The translations under genes were made by a program, and so were the position numbers. A stretch of DNA of 64,000 bases from Melieria omissa (Eukaryota; Arthropoda; Insecta; Diptera; Ulidiidae), in NCBI GenBank assembly GCA_963971225.1, contig OZ020267.1, positions 48,431,993 through 48,495,992 of the forward strand, written 5' to 3'. The notes under the pieces were generated by a model that ran no database searches, was not told the DNA's origin, and saw only the letters and a list, made by a program, of their open reading frames with translations. This document shows positions 43,744 through 55,012 of the stretch, piece after piece. Numbering within the stretch: the first letter of the stretch is position 1; each line of letters begins with the position of its first letter.

Positions 43744-44226
43744 CCCTTTCGCTACAGGTTTTTACTGGGGAAAGTTAAAATTTTAAATTTTACGTTTCAT
43801 GCTTCTCTGTGGTTATATTAGCAACATTCCAAAAGAAATTTTTTAATTTGTATAGTTGGATTCTGTATTTTAGAGTGTTTTTCTATCAGAGCAACCACAT
43901 CGTTGTGGCTGTAATAATAACTTAAACATAAAACTTTTTACACATAACGAAAATTTTAATATTTCTTCATTTATTTCAGCAAAAAAAAAAAAAGGATCTA
44001 AATTGAAAGAAAACGTCAAATTAAAATTTATCCAAGTTTTCTGCTTCTTCTTCCTTTACTATGTCAAGATATACCATTAAAAAAAAGTGTATACTTCTCT
44101 TCTTTAAACTTAAATATTCAGTTTATTAATTTCGTATGTGTGTACATAATGTATTCTTGAAACCACAGAGGGCTCAGACGTCCACAAAGTAACAATGTGC
44201 CATATGGCAACAAAATAGCGAAAGGG
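43744..44226. mobile_element. TTAA-flanked MITE I (same family as C)
   Basis: CCCTTTCGCTA inverted ends; TTAA at 43740-43743 and 44227-44230. Its body is homologous to 17309-17825. Confidence 0.92.
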
Positions 44227-44589
44227 TTAATATTTCTCTAGTGAATTACTGAACTTAAAAGAACTAGTTTAGTTAAGTGATTTGAACTACATTCTCAAAT
44301 CACTAAAATTAACTAAACTACCAAACTTTACTTTACTCGAGCTTACTTTACTTCAACAAGGACTAGAACAAGCATTAACTTGAAATATTTTTTATTTATA
44401 ATAATCCAGATGATGAACGATCGGTACAATTTCGGCGTAATTTACAAAAATCAACCGATAATCTCTTAGTTTAATTAATGTTAATTATGTGATGTTTCGT
44501 TCTAATATTTTGAATTTCATTTTAAAACAACACATACGAACCAGTTTGATATGTCAGTGAATTATTGAATAAAAAATATATTTTCAGCA

Positions 44590-44720
44590 AAAAAAAAACC
44601 TTTTATTTCTCAACATGGTCTCCTTTTAGATCGATACATTTAGTCCATCTTTTTTCCAAATTTTAGATCCCTTCCAAATAATACGTTTTCTCAAGATCCT
44701 CAAAATAGAAGAAAAATGTT
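44590..44720 (-). pseudogene. mariner 3' fragment
   Basis: TTTATTTCTCAACATGGTCT then CCTTTTAGATCGATACA, the antisense of a mariner transposase C-terminus, resembles 57080-57120. Only about 130 bp is left. Confidence 0.6.
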
Positions 44721-44756
44721 TCAGTGATGACCTTCAATTCAATGCAATTCTTCCTC

Positions 44757-45350
44757 CTTTTCCAATCCCTATACGCTCAAGCTCTTGTATACTACTTTTG
44801 TTAGGTCCAGACTGGAATATGCTGCGTTCATCTGCAGCCCGTATCATGCGTCGCATTCTAATCGTTTAGAGCGTATCCAAAAAAGATTTCTAAAGTTTGC
44901 CCTTCGCTCCATTCGTTTTTCTGAGCCCCAGCCTCATTACAGGTCTAGATGTCTTCTGCTTGGTTTAAAATCTCTTGAAACCAGGAGGGCTGTCATTTCA
45001 ATGGCTTTCATTTTTGATATAGTCAATGGAAATATTGATTGCCCATCTCTCTTGTCCAAAATAGCTTTCAATGTGCCATTTCGCTACCTCAGACATGTTT
45101 CCCCTTTTTCTGTTGAGTTCTCTAGGACGCGTTATGGGTATAACGCTCCTATTCCTCGAGCCTTAACCGAGCTAAATGTGCTGTCGTCCTCTTCTATGTT
45201 CGAGCTATCTGTACCTAAACCCCTGTTTATTTCCTTTGTTTATTCGCACTTTCTCGTTTAAGTTTAAGCTTAAGATTAAGTCCTATTTTTTTTAATTAGT
45301 CTGTAAGAATTTGTTCAAAGACTACTACTAATAAATAAATAAATAAAATA
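44757..45350 (+). mobile_element. 5'-truncated non-LTR retrotransposon (RT C-terminus)
   Basis: The open frame 44785-45261 encodes the region after the reverse transcriptase: FVRSRLEYAAFICSPYH, RLERIQKRFLKFALR, RSRCLLLGLKSLETRR. A short 3'UTR follows, then an (AATA)n tail at about 45330-45352. The truncation, intact frame and tail fit a fairly young copy of a Jockey/CR1-type LINE; the clade is uncertain. Confidence 0.85.
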
Positions 45351-45364
45351 TATATATAATTGTT

Positions 45365-45735
45365 TTGCTATCCATGCATAAGACGGATAATCTTCTTGCA
45401 TTAACATCTGTGCGTTTAAACATCGACATATGTGGTGCAGTAACATACCCTCAAAGCAGTTATGTTACAACTGCCATATTGACTACATTGACTACCTTTG
45501 ACAATTCAATCATTTTATGTGGCGTTAGTTTGCAGTATAACTTGATGCTGCTCAATTATTTGGAATCCTTTTTATGCCGAACATTCAAATGGGACTGAAA
45601 GAGTCCAAAGAAATTTAACGAGGTACGTATTAAAAATATGTACTGTCTGACGGTTTGCCACCTTATGATACACGACGTAAGCTTCTTGATTTACAATCGT
45701 TGAACGATTTTTAGAGGCTAACACACACAAATTAT
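45365..45735 (+). pseudogene. Second, degraded LINE fragment
   Basis: In shifting frames it gives an ERVQRNFTRYVL-like segment near 45590-45625 and LPPYDTRRKLLDLQSL near 45655-45705, the same protein region as the preceding LINE but from another family. Confidence 0.6.
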
Positions 45736-47625
45736 ATTGGAACTGAGTTTAATACTTATTTCTTCCAAACCGGTTCAGTAGTTTTTGCTTAGTTATGGCA
45801 AAAAAACTATTGGGTTTTAGTAGTACCTCACCGAATATTTATATTCCGTTTCTGTTCGATCCCAAAATTCGGGTTACAGCCAAGTTTTAGTTTGGGCCAA
45901 AGATATAGTCGAAACTGAAACTGTTTAAACTGTACAGTAAAATGAATTTTTATATCGCGGGAGGTAGCGATTTAGTATTTATTTAGTACTTAGCTTTTTT
46001 TAAATTTTTCTTGTAAAAGTTTTTCGCATGTTCTTGCTCCTGCTTTATGTAGTTTTTGTTCACTAATCACAACTTGCTGACGGATTCGAAGGCGATTAAC
46101 GTTTTTTACCGATGAAAAATATTCATGTATCAATGGCTCATTGGATGGATAGTAAAACAAATTAGATTAGATTGGGTAGTACACTAGTATTTACAAAATT
46201 AGTCTTGTTTTGTGTACTACTCTATTTGTTACTTTGTTATTATTGATTTTTATACCCCCTATCTTTCACTTCTTTTGAACTATTTAACGCATTAATTTAT
46301 AACGCGTTTTGTAAGTTTTGTAAGTTTCGCAGACATCAAGTGAAATAACTAACCTACCTAACAATTTATGATTGTTATTAGCATTAGGTTATTAGTGTTT
46401 GTACATTTGTACATAATGACTGCGAACGATAGCGTAAGGTTTGCGTCATAATAACAAGGAGGAGCTGGATGCTGGGTTCGTGTTGCAAGCGCACTTGCCT
46501 ATGACAAGAGTATACTTTTACGAAAATACTTGCATTTTAGTAAAAATTTACAGAAATGGCATTATTGAGTGAGCTAAGTATAGAAGTCAAATATTGAACC
46601 AATAGAAGGGAATTAGTCACGAACAAGTGCAAGAAGCAATTGGCAAGTGCATACAGTTTTATCCATGTGCGTGGTGCGTACGTTACACATACGCAGGTGC
46701 CTGTTTTTCCATTGACCAGCAGCTTCTATTTGGAGTTGTGTCATATCTCAAATTGAATAATTTTCTCGTGTCAAGTATTGTGTGTAGATATCGATATTCA
46801 GTAGTTAAATTTATATGTACTTTGTATATGCGAATACATATCTAATTCTCAAATCAAAGAGGGCGGATAAAGCGGAACGCCTTTGTAGAAAACATATCCG
46901 TTGTATGGTGGTACATCACAACTGCATATACAAATTCCCAAATCCGAAATATTCCAAACTGCATACATCATGCTTCCGACACATTATCCGGTATTTATCG
47001 CATACAATTGTGGTTTTAGGTATTCGAGCTAATTATGGTAATTATTATACGTAACATATACTCGCGTTGTATAATTTCATGGTGACGTATGTATATAGTT
47101 CATCCTGTACATAGTATATTTTATGAAAACTATGCTTTTTAACTCTACAACTTTTCCACTAATTTTTCTCGTATTGTTGTACTAACATGTATTTTCCACT
47201 TCTTTTCTTATTTATGTAATATGTATAACACAAAATATTTTTCTTGACGCGAAGCACTGTTTGCTCATCCGCTTTGTAAACCATTTAGGACGACATTTCT
47301 TGAGAAACTGTGTATGTCATTGATGCTGTATCAGTTAAATTGTGTTAGATGTTCGGGATGAGAGCTCAGTTTTCATAGTGCTGCTTACATTGGAAAGTGT
47401 GACTGAGAAAACAGTTGGAAAATGATAACGCCTTCGACGTACGAATGCGTGTGTGTACTGAAATGGATCAGCTGATTGGGCTGCCTGCAATCCGTCGGTT
47501 CAACACATGCTTTAACATACACATGGCCAATTTCGGACAGTTTTCGCCCACTAGTGATTTCGTTATTTCAAATTGGAGAAGCGAAATGTCATATATGTAC
47601 TTTCATATACATGTAATAAATTAAA
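45736..47625. other. Intergenic, nothing recognised
   Basis: About 1.9 kb without a supported gene, RNA or bounded element. Confidence 0.4.
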
Positions 47626-47627
47626 TA

Positions 47628-48134
47628 CACCAATACCTCGATTTGCGTCGTTTCGTTTTTTCGAAGTTGCTAATTTTCCCCGTGCGTCGTTAGATTTTCG
47701 AAGTTTTGTGTTCGTCTAAAAGATGGCACGTCTTTTGTTTCTAATTGAACCATGCCATTAAAACTCGGGGATTCCCTTTCTAACTGAAAATCAACGCAAT
47801 TTTAATACAATTTTATTTTCACTTTGTTTTGCTAATTTTAAAGTTCAGTTTCAATTAGTGTGTTGTGCTTTTTTTTTAAAGAGAATAATAAATTTTTATA
47901 AATTTTTACGGGTTGTTTCTGGTTACAAAAAAGGTAAATATTTTTCCAAATTTATTTATTGGCAGTTATGTTATTTTTTGTAAGATATGTAATCAAATTT
48001 TATATTAATTTGGTTTTTTAAATGTTTACTTTGTTCAATTTTCTTTTTAAAAAGTAGTATTTTCGTAACCCTGGAACCTAACTGTCCGTAGTGTTTTTTG
48101 GAACGAAACCGCGACGCAAAGTAAGGTATTGGTG
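47628..48134. mobile_element. TA-flanked MITE, Tigger/pogo-like ends
   Basis: TA at 47626-47627 and 48135-48136. The left end CACCAATACCTCGATTTGCG plus TCG faces an inverted CACCAATACCTTACTTTGCG plus TCG. The ATACCTCG...TTGCG pattern resembles Tigger/pogo ends. 507 bp, non-coding. Confidence 0.82.
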
Positions 48135-48136
48135 TA

Positions 48137-48899
48137 CTAAGATATAATAGAATTTAAGGATACAAAAAGCTGATGGTCATAATCCGCCATGTTGCATTGG
48201 TTGTTTTTGGTTATTTGTTTCATATGCTAATATCTCTTATTTGTAGAGTTTAACCAATGCCTGTGGCGGCGGCATTGCCGGTTTGGATGAGTGATCTGTC
48301 GTACTTCGCCATCATGTTGAACTTTATTCGTGCTTTTCAACAAAAATTTCTCAAATTTGGCAATCTATTGAAAGCACTCTGCTTACACCAGCTATTCAAA
48401 TCCATTACCAGTTCTCGATTTAAACTGCTGGGAAAACATACTATAGTGACGATGAAAACATTCCGTGCAGCTAGGGATGTAACATAAATGAGTAAGTATT
48501 TCGCCTAGAAACATTTTTGAACATGAGCATGATAACGTCTAAAACATTTAATTGGTTCTCTTTTATCGTGAGTCTGCATAAAACAAAATGTCCTGCCGTG
48601 GAAAAATCATCACCAATGTCAACAAATGTGGGAACAGTTGACACATGCATTTGAGTATTTCGGCAACTTCGTAAGAAAAGCACTGTTTGCACAATTCCAA
48701 CGCATGCGCTCTTGCTCCGATAACCTGCAACTCTCAATCATGCAACGAATAAAAGACTGGTGCATTGCAAATACTTGTTTCTCCCTTATGAAATACAAAT
48801 GTCACAAATCCACACAAATTAAAAGAAGAGTTATTGAACATATAATAATTGTAATTGGTACAGTTTCTGAAGGTACAATTTCTGTTAACTGGTTGTAGA
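48137..48899. other. Intergenic, nothing recognised
   Basis: No supported feature. Confidence 0.35.
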
Positions 48900-49564
48900 C
48901 GATTAGACTACCAACCTCGCCTTTAACGAACATACCCTGGTCGCCCAAATCCCGACCACGATGTGATTCGCAATACTACGGCTGATTTCCTGCTGAGCTA
49001 ATACACTGATTGAGACTTATCATTGGGTCATTGAATGTCGAATTTTGAACGCGAGTGCCGCCACAGTGTGGCTTAACCCCACGGTGCTCAAAAGTACAGC
49101 GTATCAAAATTAAGCATTGATAAGCGCCCCGAGAGACTAGTTACCGGTACCAATTGGGATAATGTAAATGGACATTACCCCTTTATCATTGGGTCAGTCA
49201 GTGTTTGACTGCGTATCGTGACGGTCATGATGTCTCTTCGGTCCCGTTGCGCTTTGTGCTCCAAATCGGTTGCCAAAGACTATCTATCCTGTGCTCTTTG
49301 CAAGTCTCTCTCTTCTCTCTCTTCCATAAATCGTGTTGCAGGTGTTTGGACCTGTGTGCAGTGTTGCCGCTGAAAAATTTTAAAAAGTCTCAGAAAAAGT
49401 GTCACAGCCGCAAAAAGAGAGAGAGAGAGAGAGTGATCCAATTTTGTTATACCATGTATATAAGGATAAACTTTCATTATTTCACATTTCGAAACTCATT
49501 ACTTTTAATAAATCCAAGGCCCAATATGCATGTTTCGTATTTACGTGATATACTTACTTATCCA

Positions 49565-49893
49565 GCAGCCGCCGTGGCTCAGTTGGTTAGTGCGCGGTCC
49601 AGCGAGTCGCATGCAGAGCGACGCAAGATCGAATACTGCATGTAGTAACACCTAAAAAAAATAACGGGAAACTCGTTTTCTCTTTCGGTGGCTGTCCTCT
49701 CAGCTGGAAATGGCAAACCTCTGAGAGTAAAAATTGCCTATGAAAAAGCTCCCAACCTGCCGTTCGGAACCGGCATAAAACTGTAGGTCCCTTCCACCCG
49801 CGTACAAAATTCACACGCACAACACGGGTGGTTGCGGGAAGCTAGGCCTTAGTCTCGCGTAAGCGGGCTGTCGTGCCAATCAATTATTATTAT
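49565..49893 (+). repeat. tRNA-derived SINE, best full copy
   Basis: A 14-bp direct repeat TACTTACTTATCCA lies at 49551-49564 and 49894-49907. Order: tRNA-like head (GCAGCCGCCGTGGCTCAGTT, A-box-like; GATCGAATAC, B-box-like), a conserved body (GGCTGTCCTCTCAGCTGGAA; CTCCCAACCTGCCGTTCGGA), a conserved 3' end (GCTAGGCCTTAGTCTCGCG; GGGCTGTCGTGCCAATCAA) and an (ATT)n tail. It would be transcribed by RNA polymerase III and moved by a partner LINE. Confidence 0.93.
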
Positions 49894-50181
49894 TACTTAC
49901 TTATCCATTGGGAGCCATCAAAATTTATTTGGCACAAATAACTTAGGCAATGCCACAAAATAGCGCATTAATTCAGATTAGTTTTGTACATTTTGCGGGA
50001 AAACTTTGACATTATAAAAGGGTTGCAAGTAGTTTAAATGTTGCCAGACATATAATATCTAAGTACTTAAGTGTCACCTTTGAAAAGTGAATACTAAACG
50101 GAAGGCATATTTGAGTATTGAGTATTTTGAAACACGCAAAAATAAAAAAAATTAACTTTACGAAACAATTTTCAAAATGTA

Positions 50182-51820
50182 GGGGAATTCTTTGTAAGGT
50201 GCCACTCTTTGTAATGTGCCACTCCTGCTCGATTTTGATGTTCCAGCAATCCAAACAAAAAAATTCCTACCGTCATTTAAGGTACAACATAAATTTTAAT
50301 GCGGTTTTTAAGGGAAAAAAATGTAAAATTTGGTTAAGAAAAAACTTAAAAATAAAGCTGAAGGTTTTTGTTGCGGTGAAAAATAAATCAAATACGTCTA
50401 AAAAACTAAGGTAAATATCAGTGTTGGACTTAATTTGTAATGCTTTTTCATAATCCGAAATGATATCCGAGCATATCGTAAGAGAAGAACATTTATTCAA
50501 TGATTTCCAAAATGGCGTGAAAATGTAAAATGGCACCTTTTTTTCTTTGTAAAGTGCCACCCCTCTTTTTTCATTTTATTTGTGATACTGTATCAGTAAA
50601 ATGACATTTCTTGCTCGGAATCGTCATTAAAATGAATTTAAAGTGTTAGTCAATTTTTCTCTAATCCTATCATGAGGCAAAAATTAGTTGTGTGTATTAA
50701 TGTCCATATAGTTATTCGTTTAATTCGTTACCATTCAATATGCATTTGGCTTTCGGTCATTTTCTATTCAATTCGAATTAAATTCAATAACCTTTCGTAA
50801 ATTTTCTAAATCATGCATTTTTACTTGAGATATCTACGTCTTTTGCGATTTTTTTAGGGGATGGCACTTTACATTAAGGGGGGAAGTACCTCTCGGAGCC
50901 GAAAAAAAAGTCCTTTTTTGCGATTCAATTTGTGGAGAAATAAAATGGCGCACATAAAAATTGATATCGTTTATATTTAGAGCAATGTTTAAGGAAAAAA
51001 AAACATTTTTTACATTATGAAAAAAAAAAAAATTGAATGACTTATGGTCGATCCCGTAAGACGTGTTGCCGCTGACATTGAAGTTGCCGTACACGATTCT
51101 GGCCGCAATTTTCATCTGAAATCATAAAACCAAACATTTTTTTACTCGAGAGGGTTTTTTTTATCGGATAGACTACAATCTTTGCGAAATTCGAATATTA
51201 ACTATAAAAATCAGTGTTGCAAAGAAAAAACGTCTTTTTTTGCAATAATTTTCGAGTCAAAAATGGTCAAAAAATAATTTTTTTTTTACGCCTGTAGTCT
51301 ATCCTGTGCAGTTTTTTATGCTCTTTAAAATAAGGGCTGGATGAAGGAAATCGGCCAACAACTTTTTTTGTAATCATGCACGCCAATTTGAAAAACATGG
51401 TTTTGAGAAAACGCCGTTTAAAGTTTGCGTCTTGCCGCCAGTCGCGCTCAGCCGCTTCGGCGCCAACCAATATCAAATGGCACAACTTCCACAATTTTGA
51501 CAATAGGCTTTTGAAATTTTTTGACTGATTTCTCAATGCTTATACCTGTCGATTAAGATAATAAAAAAAAAATCGATTTTTTGAAATTTATTTTCATACT
51601 TCCCCCCTTAAAAACTTTTAGGTTGTAGATTTTTAAAACTTTGGGAAATTGGCTGGAAAATTAGTATTTACAAAAAATTCAAATGAGGTGTTTCCTTGGA
51701 TCATAGCTCTTTAAACCATCTTTCCATCGGTATATTAACATTGGCGATAAGTTAATTTTCTAACGAGTTATACGCAAAAAGTGCCACCATGTGGTGGCAC
51801 ATTACATAGAATTCCTTTAC
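50182..51820. mobile_element. Element with GGAATTC...GTGCCAC inverted ends
   Basis: The left GGAATTCTTTGTAAGGTGCC and right GGAATTCTATGTAATGTGCC face each other. GTGCCAC motifs are repeated inside (about 50214, 50553, 51781). The TTAA element J lies within it. No coding sequence, and no target duplication assigned. Confidence 0.7.
50878..51607. mobile_element. TTAA-flanked element J
   Basis: Ends GGGGGGAAGTA, inverted and perfect over 11 bp; TTAA at 50874-50877 and 51608-51611; 730 bp. Size and interior (CTCAAAACCATG, complement at about 51400) suggest distant kinship with element A. Confidence 0.85.
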
Positions 51821-52430
51821 ATATAAACTTTTTGATAAAAAAAGGGGGCAAAAGTCGCATGATTTGGAAGAAAAGTGTCAAAATAAGCCTATTTTTAAAA
51901 AGTCGGTGTCAGGTGGCATCGGTCTCCAAAAACGGTCAATTTGACACTTTAGTCGCACAACGGCAACACTGCCTGTGTGTGCTTGGCGTGATCCAAAACA
52001 ATGCTAATATAGCTTTTAATTGCGATACCTACATAAATTCAAATTGGCGTGCCGTTGTTGCTGCTTTGATTGCTGAAGTTAAGGAGCTCAAAATACTCAT
52101 TTCTGCTTTGCTGCCTAATCAGTGTACCAACAACGTTCCTACTGATGTTGCTGCGCACTTAGTTGATGTTGCTAACGGTTTTTCTCGCAATCCCACTGCT
52201 GCGGTCACTGCTGCTTACTCCGTTGTTGCTGCTTCTTACGCTCCGAAATCTGATATGCAGCGCGCTCCCAGTCCTACTGCTCGGGATGTTGCCAACCCCG
52301 GTGCTTCTGTGAGTGTCGCACTGCGCCCGATCGCAGCTTTGACATCTGCTCGACCGGCACCGCACAGTGTGACTTTTATCATTTTTAGGATGCCAAAAGT
52401 CAGAGCAGTCAAACCAATGTAGGTATGACG

Positions 52431-53170
52431 ATAAAATTTTGCAATAACCATGTAGAGGTCAACATCGTATTAGACAAAAAAAATGGGCGTGATCAGCCCA
52501 CTTTTTCTTCGACTCCCCATATAAGGTGTAAATTCAGATGACCATTATTTCTAATTTAATAGGTTTGTCTGGACGGACGTAGATAAAAATAGTTTTTTTA
52601 ATACTTTTGAATTAGATTTATTCCATGATGAAATAAACAAGGTGGTGTAAATATTGACAGGTCGCTTTTGACACTCCCTTGTTTAGTAGTTGCATTTAAA
52701 GGGAGTGGAAAAGGGGAATTATTTTGAGCTTTTTCACTAGATGGCGCTAATAATTTAGTACTTATTTCATACTAATGTAAATATACTAGGTGTGCGTTAT
52801 TTCAACCGGAAACAGTCTCAAAAATGTTTTTTTAAGCGTTAATTTGAAAATATTGAATCAAAATTATTCCACATTTCCATCCATCAGGTTTCAGTAGCCA
52901 TACAAGGAAGTTATTCGAGTTGTATTTCAATATTTATTCATATACCAATTAAAACGAAAGCCAATTAACTATATAATGCTGGACTTTGAACCGCTAAGCC
53001 AGTGCCATTAGTACTTCAATATTTTTATTCATTCATGCTGATGCAAACATATTAATTGCACTGTCTTGCGCAATCGCTCGTTTTCGAGATGCAATGCACT
53101 TTCGGTGAATGGACTGCAAAGGTAATGCGCTAACATAAACATTTGAATATCATTCAAGTTTTTATTGGGC
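52431..53170. other. Intergenic, nothing recognised
   Basis: No supported gene or bounded repeat. Confidence 0.4.
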
Positions 53171-53467
53171 TCACTCTGTTTGCGTGGAGCCGTCTTGGGT
53201 GCGAGAAATTTCGGCACACTCATCCCAAGAAACAAGGCTATCTATTGCCATTGGGATAGCGTTTTTTCCCAACCGCCGTTTCTTCTCGCCTGGCGAAAAG
53301 TCCTGCGTTGAAAAATGAAGAGCACACACCTTCGCGGTGGGCGTGAAGTTCACTCCACAAGCCTTGCTCCATTTTTCCCTCGTAACCATATTCTGCGGCA
53401 CATGAAACAGGGACACATTTTCGTGCGGCCAAGTTCGATGGCACAAACTGCAGCTGGATTTCGGCAT
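53171..53467 (-). CDS. THAP-domain protein (short)
   Basis: The 98-residue frame starts MPKSSCSLCHR. It has the C2CH pattern of a THAP zinc finger: C-SL-C near the start, the FHVPQN motif, REKWSKACG with the invariant Trp, C-AL-H, DF and the closing NAIP (AVPT-type box). THAP fingers bind DNA and occur in host regulators and in P-element-type transposases. Another frame downstream (about 53100-53060) gives a leucine-rich HLENERLRKTVQL, often found as a coiled coil after THAP domains. The present stop may therefore reflect a frameshift or a missing intron. Host gene or transposase relic cannot be told apart. Confidence 0.6.
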   Translation of the reverse strand: MPKSSCSLCHRTWPHENVSLFHVPQNMVTREKWSKACGVNFTPTAKVCALHFSTQDFSPGEKKRRLGKNAIPMAIDSLVSWDECAEISRTQDGSTQTE

Positions 53468-53488
53468 CGCAAATTGAAGCAAACACAA

Positions 53489-54225
53489 TTAAAGAAAAAC
53501 GACACAATATATTTGTTTGAAAATAACTGATTTTGAAACATATGCCAATATGTACATCTTTGGCTGAGAAAACGGATGCCTTATGTTCCATTGAATCAAA
53601 TTGAACATACGCCATTTGTTTTCTGAGGTGTTACAATTCAAATTAGAGACAATGTTGTTTGTTATGTTTTCTGCTAGAAAGTACTATTTTTTGACTACGC
53701 AATTTTTTTGCTAAGGAAAAAAAAGTCTTTTTTAAAAGAAGCAACAATTCCAAACCATTTATCATTTTAAAAAATTTTTGACAAACAAATCCAATATCCT
53801 GTGATATTAAGGAAACGGCTATTTATTCGGCTCGAATGTGCCCATCTTGAGTAAAAATTATAGCAGAGTATCTTATACAGGATTTTAATTTGAAGTGGAC
53901 AACATCTTTTCCAATTAAACTCAAAATATATTTAAAAACCGCATGATTATTATTTTTATTGCTGTCATGTTTGATTACCTGTGAACTAAATTGGTGCAAA
54001 AAGGAGCAACAATTTATTGCAGAATCTGAAACTAGGCACATTTTTCATTAATGTGGTTATAAACATTACATGGAACTCTACGGAACTCAATAAGTTTTAC
54101 TCTATTAAAAAAAGAAACAATTTTGGGAACCACTACATTTTTAGTGACTAGCTATTTTAATTAAAGCTTCAAAAACTTACCGTAGTTTGCACGAAATATT
54201 CAAGTAACTAAAACCAAAAAGATTT
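53489..54225. other. Intergenic, nothing recognised
   Basis: No supported feature. Confidence 0.4.
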
Positions 54226-54400
54226 GTGCAAAAATATATAAGGACACAGCGATTTAACATCCAGCGGCTACACTGGCTTGGCCATGTCACCCGTATGAAT
54301 AATGAAGCTCCGGCGAAAAAAGTGTTCAATGTGATAGTTGAAGGTCGAAAGCGAAAAAGGTGGACCAAGATTAGGACGCCCTATCATCTCTTCTGCACTT
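54226..54400 (+). pseudogene. LINE C-terminal fragment
   Basis: FNIQRLHWLGHVTRMNNEAP then KKVFNVIVEGRKRKRWTK is the region that follows the reverse transcriptase in RTE/Jockey-type LINEs. Only about 175 bp remains. Confidence 0.7.
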
Positions 54401-54507
54401 CAAGTGCTGTAGAATTCGAAGAATTATTCCTAACACCCGATGTGTGTGTATATATGTAGATATATGCTGTAGTAGATACAAAGACATGTATTAAAGAAGG
54501 CAAGCGC

Positions 54508-54582
54508 GGACCAGTTTTACAATCCCGGAATTTTCTAAACTGAAAACTGCAATCCCGAGATCACAGGATTTTTCTGGATTGA
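54508..54582. repeat. Degraded end of the CCCGGGAT hAT-like family
   Basis: AATCCCGGAATTTT and AATCCCGAGATCACAGGATT echo the subterminal repeats of the element at 11657-13221. Confidence 0.5.
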
Positions 54583-54589
54583 ATATATT

Positions 54590-55012
54590 TTAACGATGAG
54601 GCAACCTGTCGCTGCGCTATGCATGAATGCTTTTACGGGCATACTTTTAGGCACGCACTTTAGTACGGCAGACTTGCTATAATTTCGATATGGCAAGGAT
54701 GGCTCGCGATGGTAATGGGATGTGCAAGAACGATTAAAAGATAGTCCAAATGGAATGTGCGAGAACAATCGGTGCGATAAGCAGACAAATATAAAAGGCA
54801 GCCGAGTGCAGCGCAAGAAGGACGAGTTTGAGCAATTAAAGGCGAAACATGCAATAGTCCAAGTAGCCAGTATAAAAGACAAGCCAAGTGTAAATTTGTA
54901 AATAAAGTGATTGCTGGTTTTGGATGCGTTTTGCGTTGAGTAATTGAAGTGGTTTTATTTTCAAGCACAATCCAGAGAGACGAAAGCCTATAGAGTACTC
55001 ATTTTCGTAACA
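54590..55012 (+). mobile_element. Solo LTR with 5-bp target duplication
   Basis: ATATT lies on both sides (54585-54589, 55013-55017). Inside is a TATA box (TATAAAAGG, 54790-54798) and a polyadenylation signal AATAAA (54901-54906) at sensible spacing. It ends CGTAACA. An inverted relative lies at 55373-55740. The internal retrotransposon is gone, as after LTR-LTR recombination. Confidence 0.75.

Larger units (their letters stand above)
49359..51971. mobile_element. hAT-like element with 8-bp target duplication
   Basis: CCTGTGTG is present at 49351-49358 and 51972-51979, and the ends CAGTGTTGCCG are perfectly inverted. The 8-bp duplication and CAGTGTTGCC terminus fit hAT. There is no transposase. 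It carries a SINE and a further element. Confidence 0.85.
49227..52422 (+). pseudogene. Retroelement ORF1/gag-like gene, split by nested transposons
   Basis: The left part (49227-49358) reads RCALCSKSVAKDYLSCALCK then, after a slip in a CT-rich run, FHKSCCRC: a C-x2-C...C-x2-C...H-x2-C zinc-finger pattern like PHD-type fingers in retroelement ORF1 proteins. The right part (51980-52422) continues in frame as LGVIQNNANIAFN, then VVAALIAEVKELKILISALL (coiled-coil like) and an Ala/Pro/Ser-rich tail. The two parts join exactly at an 8-bp duplication around the element at 49359-51971. The sequence at about 48900-49226 may be its 5'UTR. No reverse transcriptase follows. Confidence 0.6.

Noticed and set aside
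44785..45261. 158-residue ORF as a host gene
   Set aside because: Motifs are the post-reverse-transcriptase region of a LINE, with 3'UTR and A-rich tail.
49077..49105. 5S rRNA-like piece (GGTGCTCAAAAGT)
   Set aside because: Only a short chance resemblance to a 5S end; the internal control region is absent.
51781..52422. 213-residue ORF as an independent host gene
   Set aside because: Its first part lies inside the nested elements; the rest continues the zinc-finger ORF1 frame on the far side of the hAT-like element.
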